Assembly: GCA_038330415.1 (NCBI GenBank)
Contig: JBBQNZ010000002.1
Span: forward strand, 12,003-76,002
Source: Fodinibacter sp038330415
GTDB taxonomy: Bacteria > Actinomycetota > Actinomycetes > Actinomycetales > Dermatophilaceae
Reading direction: 5' to 3'
DNA: 64,000 nt
Below the pieces are notes generated by a model. It did not search any database. It was given only the letters and a program-made list of their open reading frames with translations, and was not told where the DNA came from. The translations under genes were made by a program, and so were the position numbers. Positions 1 to 9,521 of this stretch are shown piece after piece. Numbering within the stretch: the stretch's first letter is position 1; each line of letters starts with the position of its first letter.

Positions 1-1575
1 GGTGATGCGGGCGCGCAGCTCGGCGAACTCGTCGCTGGGGTAACGCCCGGCCAGCATGTCGAGCACCGACTCGAGCACCGGTCGGGTGAGGGTGGAGTAG
101 GACGCCGAGCGGCGGGCCAGGGCGAGCACGTCGTCGACGGTCCACTCATCGAGGGCGCACATCGCGACGACCTGCTGGGCCAGCACGTCGAGCGGGGTGT
201 TGGGCAGGTGCAGCGCCTCGATCTGGCCGGCGAGCATCCGCTCGACGACCACGGCGGTCTGCACGAGGTCGCCGCGGAACTTCGGAAAGAGCACCCCGCG
301 GCTGACCGCCCCGACCTGGTGGCCGGCCCGGCCGACGCGCTGCAGGCCCGACGCCACCGACGGCGGTGACTCGACCTGCACCACCAGGTCGACCGCCCCC
401 ATGTCGATGCCGAGCTCGAGGCTGCTCGTGGCGACCACGGCCGGTAGCCGCCCCGACTTGAGGTCTTCCTCGATGGTGGCCCGCTGCTCCTTGCTCACCG
501 ACCCGTGGTGGGCCCGGGCGAGCACGGCGGGGGCGCCGCGCGCGGCCCCCGACTGAGCCATCACCTGCGCTGGGCTGCGGGAGAGCACGGCGGCGCGCGG
601 CACGGCACCTGGCGCCTGGACGGTGTCGGCACCGTCGGCCTCGACGCGCTCCTCCCAGATCTCGTTGAGCCGGGTGGTGAGGCGCTCGGCGAGCCGACGG
701 CTGTTGGAGAACACCAGGGTCGAGGTGTGCTCGGCCACCAGGTCGACGATGCGCTCTTCGACGTGCGGCCAGATCGAGGCGCGCTGCTGCTGGCCGGCCG
801 CCGCACCGCTGAGGTCGCCGGTCGGCTGGCCGAGCTCGGCCATGTCGGGCACCGGCACGACGACCTTGAGGTCCCACTGCTTGGTCGAGGGCGGCTGCAC
901 GACCTCGACCGGACGGCCACCGGCGAGGTATCGGGCGACCTCCTCGACGGGTCGGACGGTGGCGGACAGGCCGATTCGCTGCGCCGGGCGCTCGAGGTGG
1001 GCGTCGAGGCGCTCGAGCGAAAGGGCGAGGTGGGCACCGCGCTTGGTGCCGGCGAGGGCGTGCACCTCGTCGATGATCACCGTCTCGACGCCGGCGAGAG
1101 CCTCCCGGGCGGCCGAGGTGAGGATGAGGAAGAGCGACTCGGGCGTGGTGATCAGCACGTCGGTGGGCGTGCGGGCGAAGGCACGGCGCTCGTCGGCGGG
1201 GGTGTCGCCCGAGCGCACGGCCACGGTGATGTCGGGCTCGGGCACGCCGAGCCGCGCGGCGGCGTGCCGGATGCCGACCAGCGGGCTGCGCAGGTTGCGC
1301 TCGACGTCGACGGCGAGCGCCTTCATCGGCGAGACGTAGAGGACCCGGCAACGGGCCTTCTTGTCGTCGGGGGGCGGCTGCGACGCGAGCCGGTCGAGGG
1401 CCCACAGGAACGCCGACAGGGTCTTGCCCGAGCCGGTGGGCGCGACGACCAGGGCGTGGTGCCCGCTGCTGATCGCCTCCCAGGCGCCCGCCTGGGCTGG
1501 CGTGGGCTCGCTGAAGCTGCCCCGGAACCACGCGGCGGTGGCGGGCGAGAAGCGGTCGAGCACGTCGCTGGTCAT
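1..1575 (-). CDS. lhr: Lhr-family ATP-dependent DNA helicase, N-terminal part
   Basis: The reading frame starts at the ATG complementary to 1573-1575 and stays open to the window edge, giving 525 residues. It shows superfamily 2 helicase motifs in order: Walker A APTGSGKT (about 45-52), VSPMKALA (motif Ia), TTPESL, the DEVH box in VIIDEVHALAGTKRG (about 169-172), GLSATVRP (motif III), then ATSSLELGIDMG and QRVGRAGHQ (motifs V and VI). DEVH with these surroundings is typical of large helicase-related proteins (Lhr), which translocate on single-stranded DNA in repair. Actinobacterial Lhr is about 1500 residues, so the C-terminal two thirds lies outside. It is transcribed away from the acetyltransferase remnant at 1664. 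Confidence 0.9.
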   Translation of the reverse strand, partial: MTSDVLDRFSPATAAWFRGSFSEPTPAQAGAWEAISSGHHALVVAPTGSGKTLSAFLWALDRLASQPPPDDKKARCRVLYVSPMKALAVDVERNLRSPLVGIRHAAARLGVPEPDITVAVRSGDTPADERRAFARTPTDVLITTPESLFLILTSAAREALAGVETVIIDEVHALAGTKRGAHLALSLERLDAHLERPAQRIGLSATVRPVEEVARYLAGGRPVEVVQPPSTKQWDLKVVVPVPDMAELGQPTGDLSGAAAGQQQRASIWPHVEERIVDLVAEHTSTLVFSNSRRLAERLTTRLNEIWEERVEADGADTVQAPGAVPRAAVLSRSPAQVMAQSGAARGAPAVLARAHHGSVSKEQRATIEEDLKSGRLPAVVATSSLELGIDMGAVDLVVQVESPPSVASGLQRVGRAGHQVGAVSRGVLFPKFRGDLVQTAVVVERMLAGQIEALHLPNTPLDVLAQQVVAMCALDEWTVDDVLALARRSASYSTLTRPVLESVLDMLAGRYPSDEFAELRARIT

Positions 1576-1663
1576 GTGGGTGTCAGCCTCTCACCCACGA
1601 CCGACAGCGCGGTGGCAGGATGCGTCGGCAGGCGGACCGGATCGACAGACAGGGGGCGGGGCC

Positions 1664-2244
1664 ATGGGGGACTACCGGGTGGAGGCGCTGAACGCACACA
1701 CGTGGGACGCGTACGCGCGGATGATGGAGCGGCACAACGGCGTCTTCGGTGGCTGCTGGTGCACGTACTTCCACACCATGGCGGGCGAGAAGACCTACGA
1801 CGCCGGCGAGAACCGCGCGCTCAAGCAGCGGCTGGTCGAGGAGGGACGCTCCCACGCGGCGCTGGTGATGGACGGCGACGAGGCGGTGGACTGGGCCCAG
1901 TTCGGCTCCCCGCAGGAGCTGCCGAACATCTACCACCGCAAGGAGTACGAGATGGCCGGCGACGCGCAGCCGACTTCCGGGTCACCTGCATCTTCGTCGA
2001 CAAGAAGCACCGGCGGCTCGGCGTCACCGAGACCGCCCTACGCGGCGCACTCGACCTCATCCGGCAGGCGGGCGGCGGCGTGGTCGAGGGCTACCCCCAC
2101 GACACCAGCGACGACCGCAGGACCTCCGTGCTCTACGACGGCACCCGTGCGCTCTACGAGCGACTGGGGTTCGAGTACGTCCGGGCGAAGGGGCTGCGCA
2201 ACTGCGTGATGCGCACCGAGGTTCCGCGCGCGACGCGAGTGTGA
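1664..2244 (+). pseudogene. GNAT-family acetyltransferase, broken by a single-base frameshift
   Basis: An ATG at 1664 behind the purine-rich agggggcggg opens a frame reading MGDYRVEALNAHTWDAY, then FGGCWCTYFH and PNIYHRKEYE, a common actinobacterial GNAT layout. At about 1970-1973 (cagccgacttcc) the frame is lost. The continuation DFRVTCIFVDKKHRRLGV, with the acetyl-CoA-binding part and LYERLGFEYVR, lies one frame over and ends at 2244. One extra base restoring CAG-CCN-GAC-TTC would give an uninterrupted protein of about 193 residues. Either the gene is recently inactivated or a G was lost in sequencing. The substrate is unknown. Confidence 0.75.
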
Positions 2245-2254
2245 CCAGCATCCG

Positions 2255-2272
2255 GTTGCGAGTTCTCGCAAC
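2255..2272. promoter_or_regulatory. 18-bp perfect palindrome, likely operator
   Basis: GTTGCGAG-TT-CTCGCAAC is a perfect 8-bp inverted repeat with a 2-bp centre, 68 bp before the start of the secreted repeat protein. The same core with an AA centre recurs at 61115-61130, and both copies are followed within 2 bp by ACGGTGG. Its size and symmetry suit a dimeric repressor. The cognate protein is unknown. Confidence 0.5.
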
Positions 2273-2339
2273 GGTGGTCGCAATCTCATAAGCCGCAGTT
2301 ACGCTCCCCCCGACACATTCGCTCCACGTTGGGGATCTC

Positions 2340-4463
2340 ATGCGACGCACCGCCGTCATCCTGACCGCTGCCGCCACTGTTGCGGCCGGTCTGCTCGCCG
2401 TACCGGCCCAGGCGGCGACGCTGCCCAGCCCCCCGACGACCGGGTACGCCTTCTTCACCGCACCGCGGGCAGGGGTCGACTGGGGCACTCGCTTCCAAGC
2501 CACCACCTCGATCAGCGGCTCGGCCGTGGCGGGAGGCGGAGTGCTGGTGCAGGGCGCCGATGCCGCCGGGACCGTGGAGACCACCATCCTCACGCCCCCC
2601 ACCGCGGGGTCCTTCGCGGTCGGCCCCTACGACATCAACGAGATCGCCACCGCCACCCAGGCCGGCCTCTCGCTGGGCGGGCTGCCCATCGAGTGCGCCG
2701 AGGCCACTACCGGCAGCCTCACCGTGCACGAGATCACCCTGGTGGGCGGCGAGGTCACCGCCTTCGCCGGGTCGGTGCGCGGCACCTGCGGCAGCGGCCA
2801 GCCGGGCATCGGCTTCGCCCAGGAGATCCGCTTCAACTCCACGGTGCCCACCGTCGTGCTCAGCGCCCCGGTCAGCACCCCGAAGTCCGAGGTCGTCACG
2901 GTGCAGGTCGGGGCGTCCGACACGACGTTCGGCACCCCGATCGGCACCGGCGCCGACGCCAAGGTGACTGTCACGGCCAACACGTGCACCGGCCTCAGGC
3001 CGGCCGGTACCACCTGCGCGGTCACCCTCACGGCGACCCCTGACTTCTTCGGCCCGGCCCAGGACACCATCACGCTGCCCGACGGCGGCGCCGGGCGGAA
3101 GATCCCGGTCACCGCCTTCGGCTTCGACACCGCCAATGGCGCCTACACCCCGCTGACGCCGGCTCGGCTGCTCGACACCCGAAAGGCCACCGGTGTCACG
3201 ACGCGTACACCGATCGGCCCCGGCAAGACCATCGACCTGCAGGTCAGCAACCGCCTCGGCGTCCCGGCCGCCGGAGCCACCGCGGTCGTGCTGAACGTCA
3301 CCGTGGTGTCGCCCACCACCGAGGGATACGTCACCCTCTACCCGACCGGTGCCGTACGCCCCGTCGCCTCGTCGGTGAACTTCAACAAGGGCTTCATCGG
3401 CGCCAACCTGGTCACCGTCAAGCTCGGCACCGGGGGCAAGGTCCGCTTCTTCAACGCCTCGGGCAGCACCCACGTCGTCGCGGACGTCATGGGCTACTAC
3501 CACGGCACCTCGAGCACCGTGACCGCCGGCTACGGTGGCTACTCCGCCATCACGCCCGAGCGCGTCCTCGACACGCGCGACCCCGCTGGCCCCGGCGCGC
3601 TACCGCGTGACTTCTACGCCGTCACGGCCTCCGACTTCGGAAGCGACAACACCCGCATCAAGGCCTTCGCGGTGAACGTCACGGTCACCAAGCCGACCGG
3701 GGCCGGCTACCTCACGGCATGGAACGGCGACGACACCGCGATCCCGAACACCTCGACGGTCAACTTCACGGCGGGCAAGACCGTGCCCAACATGGCGATC
3801 GTCCCGGTGCGTCCCTGTGGCGCTGACTGCCTACCCGGTTTCGAGGACGCGCCGGCCATGGGTGTCCTGAACACCTCGAACGGCGACGCGCACGTCATCG
3901 TCGACCTCGTCGGGGTCTACGACGACAACACCATCGACGGCATGTGGCGCTTCCGCCCGCTGGCGAGCCCGACCCGGATCGTCAACACCAAGGCGGCCCA
4001 GGGGATCCCCGCCGCCCTCACGCCCGGGCAGACCCGCACCGTCACCAACACCGCCGGGGTGACGACCTTCAACTCGATGGCGCTGGTCACCAACACCACG
4101 GCCAACAAGCCGACCAGCAACACGGTGCTCACGCTGTGGAACGCCGACACCGCTCAGCCCGGGGTCAGCAACCTCAACCCGGCCCTGGGGCAGCTGGTGT
4201 CGAACATGACGATCACCGACCTCGGCATCAACTACAACTTCAAGGTCCGCAACGCGTCCGGCACGACCAACCTCGTGCTCGACGTCGCCGGCACCATGGA
4301 GGCGTACCCGGCCGTGGCCGACCCGGCCGCCGGCGCGGCGCTGCGGGCACAGGGGCTCTCTGCCCTGCGCCAGGACTCCTCGGTGCGGGCGACCGGCGAC
4401 CCCCGGGCAACGCCGCCCACCCTGCGCGGCACCCCGGTCACCGGCACGGTGCAGCACCGCTGA
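2340..4463 (+). CDS. Secreted protein with three tandem beta-rich LDTR-type repeats
   Basis: The 707-residue product begins with a classical Sec signal peptide (RR, a hydrophobic stretch, then cleavage near AQA-AT at residue 25-26). Residues about 30-260 form a unique Thr/Gly-rich region. Three repeats of about 120 residues follow, each opening with a variant of P-x-R-[LIV]-[LV]-[DN]-T-[RK] (PARLLDTRK near 273, PERVLDTRD near 405, PTRIVNTKA near 541). Each repeat has a VxNVTV- or TNTT-type strand, an SxxNF/SNLN strand and a closing VVADVMGYY, VIVDLVGVY or LVLDVAGT strand. Similar repeats occur in many uncharacterised actinobacterial exported proteins. No catalytic motif or anchor is visible, so a surface or extracellular binding role is only a guess. 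It is monocistronic, ending at a strong hairpin. Confidence 0.85.
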   Translation: MRRTAVILTAAATVAAGLLAVPAQAATLPSPPTTGYAFFTAPRAGVDWGTRFQATTSISGSAVAGGGVLVQGADAAGTVETTILTPPTAGSFAVGPYDINEIATATQAGLSLGGLPIECAEATTGSLTVHEITLVGGEVTAFAGSVRGTCGSGQPGIGFAQEIRFNSTVPTVVLSAPVSTPKSEVVTVQVGASDTTFGTPIGTGADAKVTVTANTCTGLRPAGTTCAVTLTATPDFFGPAQDTITLPDGGAGRKIPVTAFGFDTANGAYTPLTPARLLDTRKATGVTTRTPIGPGKTIDLQVSNRLGVPAAGATAVVLNVTVVSPTTEGYVTLYPTGAVRPVASSVNFNKGFIGANLVTVKLGTGGKVRFFNASGSTHVVADVMGYYHGTSSTVTAGYGGYSAITPERVLDTRDPAGPGALPRDFYAVTASDFGSDNTRIKAFAVNVTVTKPTGAGYLTAWNGDDTAIPNTSTVNFTAGKTVPNMAIVPVRPCGADCLPGFEDAPAMGVLNTSNGDAHVIVDLVGVYDDNTIDGMWRFRPLASPTRIVNTKAAQGIPAALTPGQTRTVTNTAGVTTFNSMALVTNTTANKPTSNTVLTLWNADTAQPGVSNLNPALGQLVSNMTITDLGINYNFKVRNASGTTNLVLDVAGTMEAYPAVADPAAGAALRAQGLSALRQDSSVRATGDPRATPPTLRGTPVTGTVQHR

Positions 4464-4470
4464 GCGTGAG

Positions 4471-4508
4471 ACGACGGGCGCCGGGGCAGTTGCCCCGGCG
4501 CCCGTCGT
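4471..4508. terminator. Long perfect hairpin between convergent genes
   Basis: An 18-bp perfect inverted repeat (acgacgggcgccggggca and its complement) with a 2-nt loop starts 7 bp after the secreted-protein stop and precedes the convergent aguA stop. The T-tract is weak, as is usual in GC-rich actinobacteria. It probably ends transcription from both sides. Confidence 0.75.
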
Positions 4509-4529
4509 CGTTGGTGGAGGGTGCTGCAG

Positions 4530-5561
4530 TCAGGCTTTCGGCTGCTGCTGGGTGATGCAGTGGATGCCGCCGCCGCGGGCGAAGAGCGGGCGCGCGTCGA
4601 CGCCGATGACGCGCCGGCCGGCGTACGCCCGCTCGAGCACGGCGAGCGAGTCGGCGTCCTGCGGGTCGTCGTAGGTGCAGGCCACGACGCCGGCGTTGAC
4701 GACGAGGTGGTTGATGTAGGACCAGTCGACCGGGCCCTCGTCGTCCTCCAGATTCTTGGGAGCCGGCACCCGCACCACCTCAAGCAGCTCACCCCGGGCG
4801 TCGCGCGACGACGACAGCAGCGCCTCGAGCTCGACCGACACCTCGTGGTCGGGGTGCGCGGGGTCGCCCTGCCAGTGGAGCAGCACGACGCCGGGCGAGG
4901 CGAACGTCGCCACGATGTCGACGTGCCCGCGAGTGCCGAACTCGTCGTAGTCGCGGGTCAGCCCGCGCGGCAGCCAGATGCAGGTGGTCGCGCCGATGGT
5001 GCGGGCCAGCTCGGCCTCGACGTCGGCCCGCCCCAGGCCGGGGTTGCGGCCCGGGTCGAGCTGCACGGTCTCGGTGAGCAGCACGGTGCCCAGGCCGTCG
5101 ACGTGGATGCCGCCGCCCTCGTTGACCAGGCCGGACAGCACCCGGGTCGCCCCGGCCTGGGCGGCGACGAACGACGCCACCCGGGTGTCCTTGTCCCAGG
5201 TGGCCCACGACTGGGCGCCCCAACCGTTGAACACCCAGTCGACGGCGCCAAGCGACCCGTCGGGGCCGAGCACGAAGGTCGGCCCGATGTCGCGCATCCA
5301 CGCGTCGTCGAGGGCGGTCGTCACGACGTCGATGTGGTCGCCGAGCACGTCGCGCGCCAGCATCTCGTCGGTGGGGTCGACCACGACGGTCACCGGCTCG
5401 AAGTGCGACACCGCCCGGGCCACCGCGGCCCAGGTGTCACGGGCCTCCTCGGCATCCGCCTCGGTGTCGCCGAGCGTGTAGCCGGCCGACGGCCACGCCA
5501 TCCAGGTGCGCTCGTGCGGCGTCCACTCGGCCGGCATCCGCCAGCGCGCGGCTGAGACCAC
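4530..5561 (-). CDS. aguA: Agmatine deiminase (agmatine iminohydrolase)
   Basis: This 343-residue cytosolic enzyme of the peptidyl-arginine-deiminase fold hydrolyses agmatine to N-carbamoylputrescine and ammonia. Family signatures are visible: MPAEWTPHERTWMAWP at the N-terminus, DDAWMRDIGPT, VNEGGGIHVDG, RGHVDIVATF, and GGGIHCITQQQP at the C-terminus with the nucleophilic Cys near 335. Length is typical (about 340-370). The GTG at 5561 is preferred because GGGAGGG sits about 8 nt upstream; an ATG eight codons in is the alternative. It lies 3 bp downstream of aguB, so the two are one operon making putrescine without ornithine decarboxylase. Confidence 0.92.
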   Translation of the reverse strand: MVSAARWRMPAEWTPHERTWMAWPSAGYTLGDTEADAEEARDTWAAVARAVSHFEPVTVVVDPTDEMLARDVLGDHIDVVTTALDDAWMRDIGPTFVLGPDGSLGAVDWVFNGWGAQSWATWDKDTRVASFVAAQAGATRVLSGLVNEGGGIHVDGLGTVLLTETVQLDPGRNPGLGRADVEAELARTIGATTCIWLPRGLTRDYDEFGTRGHVDIVATFASPGVVLLHWQGDPAHPDHEVSVELEALLSSSRDARGELLEVVRVPAPKNLEDDEGPVDWSYINHLVVNAGVVACTYDDPQDADSLAVLERAYAGRRVIGVDARPLFARGGGIHCITQQQPKA

Positions 5562-5564
5562 TGC

Positions 5565-6533
5565 TCAGCCCTCCCGCTGGTGCTCGGGGCGCGGGGGCTC
5601 GGTGAGCGACGCGTAGGAGTCGGGGCGGCGGGTGGACAGGAACGGGAACAGCTCGATCCAGTCGCGGCCCTGGGCGAGGTCGAGGTCGGCGACGAGCACC
5701 GCGGCCTCGTCACGCGGCGCCTGCACCAACACCCGGCCGTAGGGGTCGGCGATGAACGAGGACCCGTAGAACGTGATCAGCCCCTCGGTGCCGTAGCGGT
5801 TGGGCACCACCACGAACAGACCGTTGGCGATGGCATGGCCGACGATCGTGTGCTGCCACAACGGCTGGGTGTCGAAGTCGGGGTGGTCGGGCTCGCTCCC
5901 GATAGCGGTCGGGTAGACGAGCACCTGCGCGCCCGCCAGGCCGTAGGCGCGGGCGACCTCGGGGAACCACTCGTCCCAGCAGGTCGGCATCCCCAGGCGC
6001 AGGCCCGGGTCGGCGAGGTCGTAGACCGGGTAGGCGTCGGTGGGCGGGCCCGCCCGGAAGTACTTGTCCTCGTAGTAGCCCGCGGTCACCGGGATGTGTG
6101 TCTTGCGGGTGCGCGCCACGACCTCGCCGCTCGGCGCCACGAGTACCGCGGTGTTGAAGCCGAGCCCGTCGTCGGTGCCATCGGGCGCAGGGGCGCGCTC
6201 GAACAGCGAGGCGTGCACGAGCACCCCGGATGCCGCGGCCGCCTCGCGTGCGAACGCCACCGTGGGCCCGTCGTCGAGCGACTCGGCGGTCGCGTCGGGG
6301 CGGCCCTCGGGCAGCGCGTCGGCGGGGTAGCGCGACAGGGTGAGCTCGGGGAGGAAGACGATGCGGGCACCCGCGTCGGCAGCAGTGCGGATGCCGTCGA
6401 GCAGGGTCGCGCGCAGCCGGTCGGCGTCGGCGTCCCAGGCGTGCTGGACGAGGCCGACCCGGACGGGCGGTGTGGTGGGCTCGTGGACGCGGGCGAGCGA
6501 GGTGGGCACCTCAGCGGCGGTGATCAGGCGCAT
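5565..6533 (-). CDS. aguB: N-carbamoylputrescine amidase, nitrilase superfamily
   Basis: This 322-residue carbon-nitrogen hydrolase carries the catalytic triad Glu63 (FLPELTLSRYP), Lys144 (RTRKTHIP) and Cys185 (MPTCWDEWFPE). The YYEDKYFRAG and QPLWQHTIVGHAIANG segments are characteristic of N-carbamoylputrescine amidases, which release putrescine, CO2 and ammonia. The frame is open further upstream, but the ATG at 6533 is chosen. It precedes the conserved beta-strand VRVGLVQHAW at the usual distance, and a CATACT -10 box ends 7 nt before it. It is followed at once by aguA, which makes its substrate. Confidence 0.9.
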   Translation of the reverse strand: MRLITAAEVPTSLARVHEPTTPPVRVGLVQHAWDADADRLRATLLDGIRTAADAGARIVFLPELTLSRYPADALPEGRPDATAESLDDGPTVAFAREAAAASGVLVHASLFERAPAPDGTDDGLGFNTAVLVAPSGEVVARTRKTHIPVTAGYYEDKYFRAGPPTDAYPVYDLADPGLRLGMPTCWDEWFPEVARAYGLAGAQVLVYPTAIGSEPDHPDFDTQPLWQHTIVGHAIANGLFVVVPNRYGTEGLITFYGSSFIADPYGRVLVQAPRDEAAVLVADLDLAQGRDWIELFPFLSTRRPDSYASLTEPPRPEHQREG

Positions 6534-6540
6534 GCGGGTC

Positions 6541-6581
6541 AGTATGCCGGTGGTGGGAGGAGCGGTGTCACGGCATACCAT
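6541..6581. promoter_or_regulatory. Back-to-back leaderless promoters for aguBA and DUF3046
   Basis: In the 54 bp between the divergent starts, a CATACT -10 box (complement of 6541-6546) ends 7 nt before the aguB ATG. A TACCAT box (6576-6581) ends 6 nt before the DUF3046 ATG. Neither start has a clear Shine-Dalgarno, so both mRNAs may begin at or next to the start codon. Confidence 0.5.
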
Positions 6582-6587
6582 CCCGGC

Positions 6588-6809
6588 ATGCGCCTCTCCC
6601 GCTTCTGGGTCCTCGCCGAGGACGAGTTCGGTGCTGCCTACGCCCACTCGCTCGCGGGCTCCACGCACCTGGCGGTCCTCGGCGGCCGCACCGCGCAGGA
6701 GGCGCTCGACGCCGCGGTGCCGCCCCGCGACGTCTGGGAGGCGCTGTGCGACGCCATGGACGTGCCCGAGAACCGCCGACACGGCCTGGACAAGCCCGCC
6801 AGAAACTGA
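6588..6809 (+). CDS. DUF3046 family small protein
   Basis: The 73-residue product begins MRLSRFWVLAEDEFG and contains HLAVLGGRTAQEALD and PPRDVWEALCDAMDVP. This pattern is the DUF3046 family, which actinobacteria commonly keep just upstream of recA. No enzymatic motif is present and the function is unknown. The start is fixed by the conserved MRL N-terminus and the -10 box ending 6 nt before it. Here it is separated from recA by an ABC exporter and a methyltransferase gene, so the usual neighbourhood has been interrupted. Confidence 0.85.
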   Translation: MRLSRFWVLAEDEFGAAYAHSLAGSTHLAVLGGRTAQEALDAAVPPRDVWEALCDAMDVPENRRHGLDKPARN

Positions 6810-6834
6810 GGGGCGCCCTGTCCGCGGGCTCGAC

Positions 6835-6840
6835 TAGGGT
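6835..6840 (+). promoter_or_regulatory. -10 box TAGGGT for the ABC exporter operon
   Basis: TAGGGT ends 7 nt before the GTG at 6848, which has no Shine-Dalgarno. This suggests leaderless transcription of the three-gene transporter operon. Confidence 0.45.
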
Positions 6841-6847
6841 CCGTCCG

Positions 6848-7776
<929 letters not shown>

Positions 7777-7777
<1 letters not shown>

Positions 7778-8628
7778 TGACGACCACGGCATCCGACCGC
7801 GTCGGCGCGGGTACCCCCAGCGGGCGGCTGGGGTTCGGCGCCCGCCGGCCGACGTCATCCGCCGAGCGGGTCGGGTCGGTGATGGCCCACCACTTCCTGG
7901 TCTACCGGCGCACCTGGCGCGGCTCGATCATCAGCCGGTTCCTGTCGCCGCTGTTCTTCCTGCTCTCGATGGGCCTGGGCCTGGGGGCGCTGGTCGACAG
8001 CAGTGCCGGCGGGGTCGACGGGGTGCCCTACCTGCAGTACGTCGTGCCCGGCATCCTGGCCATGCAGGCGATGCTGACCGCCTTCGGTGAGTCGACCTAC
8101 GCCGTCATGGGCTACATCAAGTGGAACCAGATGTACGCCGCGATGCTGGCCACGCCGCTGCGGGTGGTCGAGGTGCTCGGTGGGCACCTGGGCGTGGTGG
8201 CCTTCCACCTGTTCACGGGGGCGGCCATCTTCGTGCTCGTCGCCGCGGCGTTCGGGGCCTTCGCCTCGTGGTTTGTGATCCTGGCCGTGCCGGTCGCCGT
8301 GCTCACCGGTCTCGCGTTCGCGGTGCCCACCTTCGCGCTGGCGGCGTGGCTCGACAACGACAACGGCTTCAGCATCCTGTTCCGGTTCGTCGTCACCCCG
8401 CTGATGCTCTTCTCGGGCACCTTCTTCCCCATCGACCAGCTGCCGGTGTGGATGCAGCCCATCGCCTGGGTCACGCCGCTGTGGCACGGGGTCGAGCTGT
8501 CCCGCGACGCCGCCACCGGCACGCCGCCCGGGGCGCTGGGGGCGGTGCACCTGGCGGTGCTGCTCGCCTACGTGGCGGTGGGCTGGGTGCTCGCGCACCG
8601 CTCGTTCAGCCGCAGGCTGGTCTCGTGA
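7777..8628 (+). CDS. ABC-2 type exporter permease, first subunit
   Basis: This 283-residue inner-membrane protein has an N-terminal cytosolic tail, then about six hydrophobic segments (for example SPLFFLLSMGLGLGALV, VVAFHLFTGAAIFVLVAAAF, VILAVPVAVLTGLAFAVPT). It also has the ABC-2 motif PLMLFSGTFFPIDQLPVWMQ followed by PLWHGVELSR. ATG 7777 overlaps the stop of the ATPase gene, and the next permease starts inside its stop codon. This is one of two non-identical half-permeases that would form a heterodimer on the ATPase dimer. Confidence 0.88.
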
Positions 8629-9443
8629 GCGGGCTGGCCGGCGCCACCCGCGCGGCGCGGTTGCTGCCCTTCCCGGCCGGGCTGGGTCTGGCGCGACACG
8701 TCGTCGGGCGCAACATGACGGCGTTCCGGCGGGCGTGGCTGCTCCTGCTCAGCGGCTTCGTCGAGCCGGTCCTCTACCTGTTCTCCATCGGGGTCGGGCT
8801 CGGGGCGCTGGTCGGCGACATCACCACCGACGGTGGCACGACGGTGAGCTATGCCGCGTTCGTCGCGCCGGCGCTGCTGGCCTCGTCGGCGATGAACGGC
8901 GCCGTCGCCGACAGCACGTACAACGTGTTCTTCAAGCTGAAGTACCAGCACCTCTACGACGCGATGCTGGCCACGCCGCTCGGGCCCCGCGACGTCGCCG
9001 TCGGCGAGATCACCTGGTCGCTCATCCGGGGGGCGCTCTACTCGGGGATGTTTCTCGTGGTCGCCCTCCTCGCGGGCCTGGTGCAGTCGTGGTGGGCCCT
9101 GCTGGCGCTCCCCGCGGCCGTGCTCATCGGGCTGGCGTTCGGGGCCGTCGGCATGTTCGTGACCACCTTCATGACGAGCTGGCAGCACTTCGACTACGTC
9201 ACGCTGGCGATCCAGCCGATGTTCCTGTTCTCCGCCACGTTCTTCCCGCTGTCGACCTACCCGCAGTCGCTGCAGTGGCTGGTGGCCGCGACGCCGCTCT
9301 ACCAGGGCGTCGCGCTCGAGCGCGGGCTGATGCTCGGCGAGGTGGGGTGGTCGCTGCTCGGCAACGTGGCCTACCTCGCGGTGCTGGGGGTGGTCGGCGT
9401 CGTGGGGGCGTCGCGTCGGATCGCGACGTTGCTGCTCACCTGA
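8625..9443 (+). CDS. ABC-2 type exporter permease, second subunit
   Basis: This 272-residue paralogue of the preceding permease shares YDAMLATPLG, a membrane core of about six segments, and FLFSATFFPLSTYPQSLQW followed by ATPLYQGVALERGL. The GTG start at 8625 overlaps the previous stop (GTGA), showing translational coupling. ATPase-permease-permease order matches NodI-NodJ-like or daunorubicin-type exporters. No biosynthetic genes are adjacent, so the exported compound cannot be named. Confidence 0.88.
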   Translation: MSGLAGATRAARLLPFPAGLGLARHVVGRNMTAFRRAWLLLLSGFVEPVLYLFSIGVGLGALVGDITTDGGTTVSYAAFVAPALLASSAMNGAVADSTYNVFFKLKYQHLYDAMLATPLGPRDVAVGEITWSLIRGALYSGMFLVVALLAGLVQSWWALLALPAAVLIGLAFGAVGMFVTTFMTSWQHFDYVTLAIQPMFLFSATFFPLSTYPQSLQWLVAATPLYQGVALERGLMLGEVGWSLLGNVAYLAVLGVVGVVGASRRIATLLLT

Positions 9444-9521
9444 GGATCTGGGGCGTGGGGCGATCGTGGCCACCCTCGACAGGTACTCGACGGGCCTGCA
9501 CCGCCGACGGAGACTGGCACG

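Noticed and set aside
505..2244. A 579-codon plus-strand frame through the helicase region
   Set aside because: Its first 480 codons are the antisense shadow of the Lhr-like helicase, which has clear motifs. Only the last part belongs to the acetyltransferase remnant.
9444..9521. SAM or cobalamin riboswitch before the homocysteine methyltransferase
   Set aside because: The spacer is only 78 bp and shows no recognisable riboswitch core; a -10-like box abuts the start codon.
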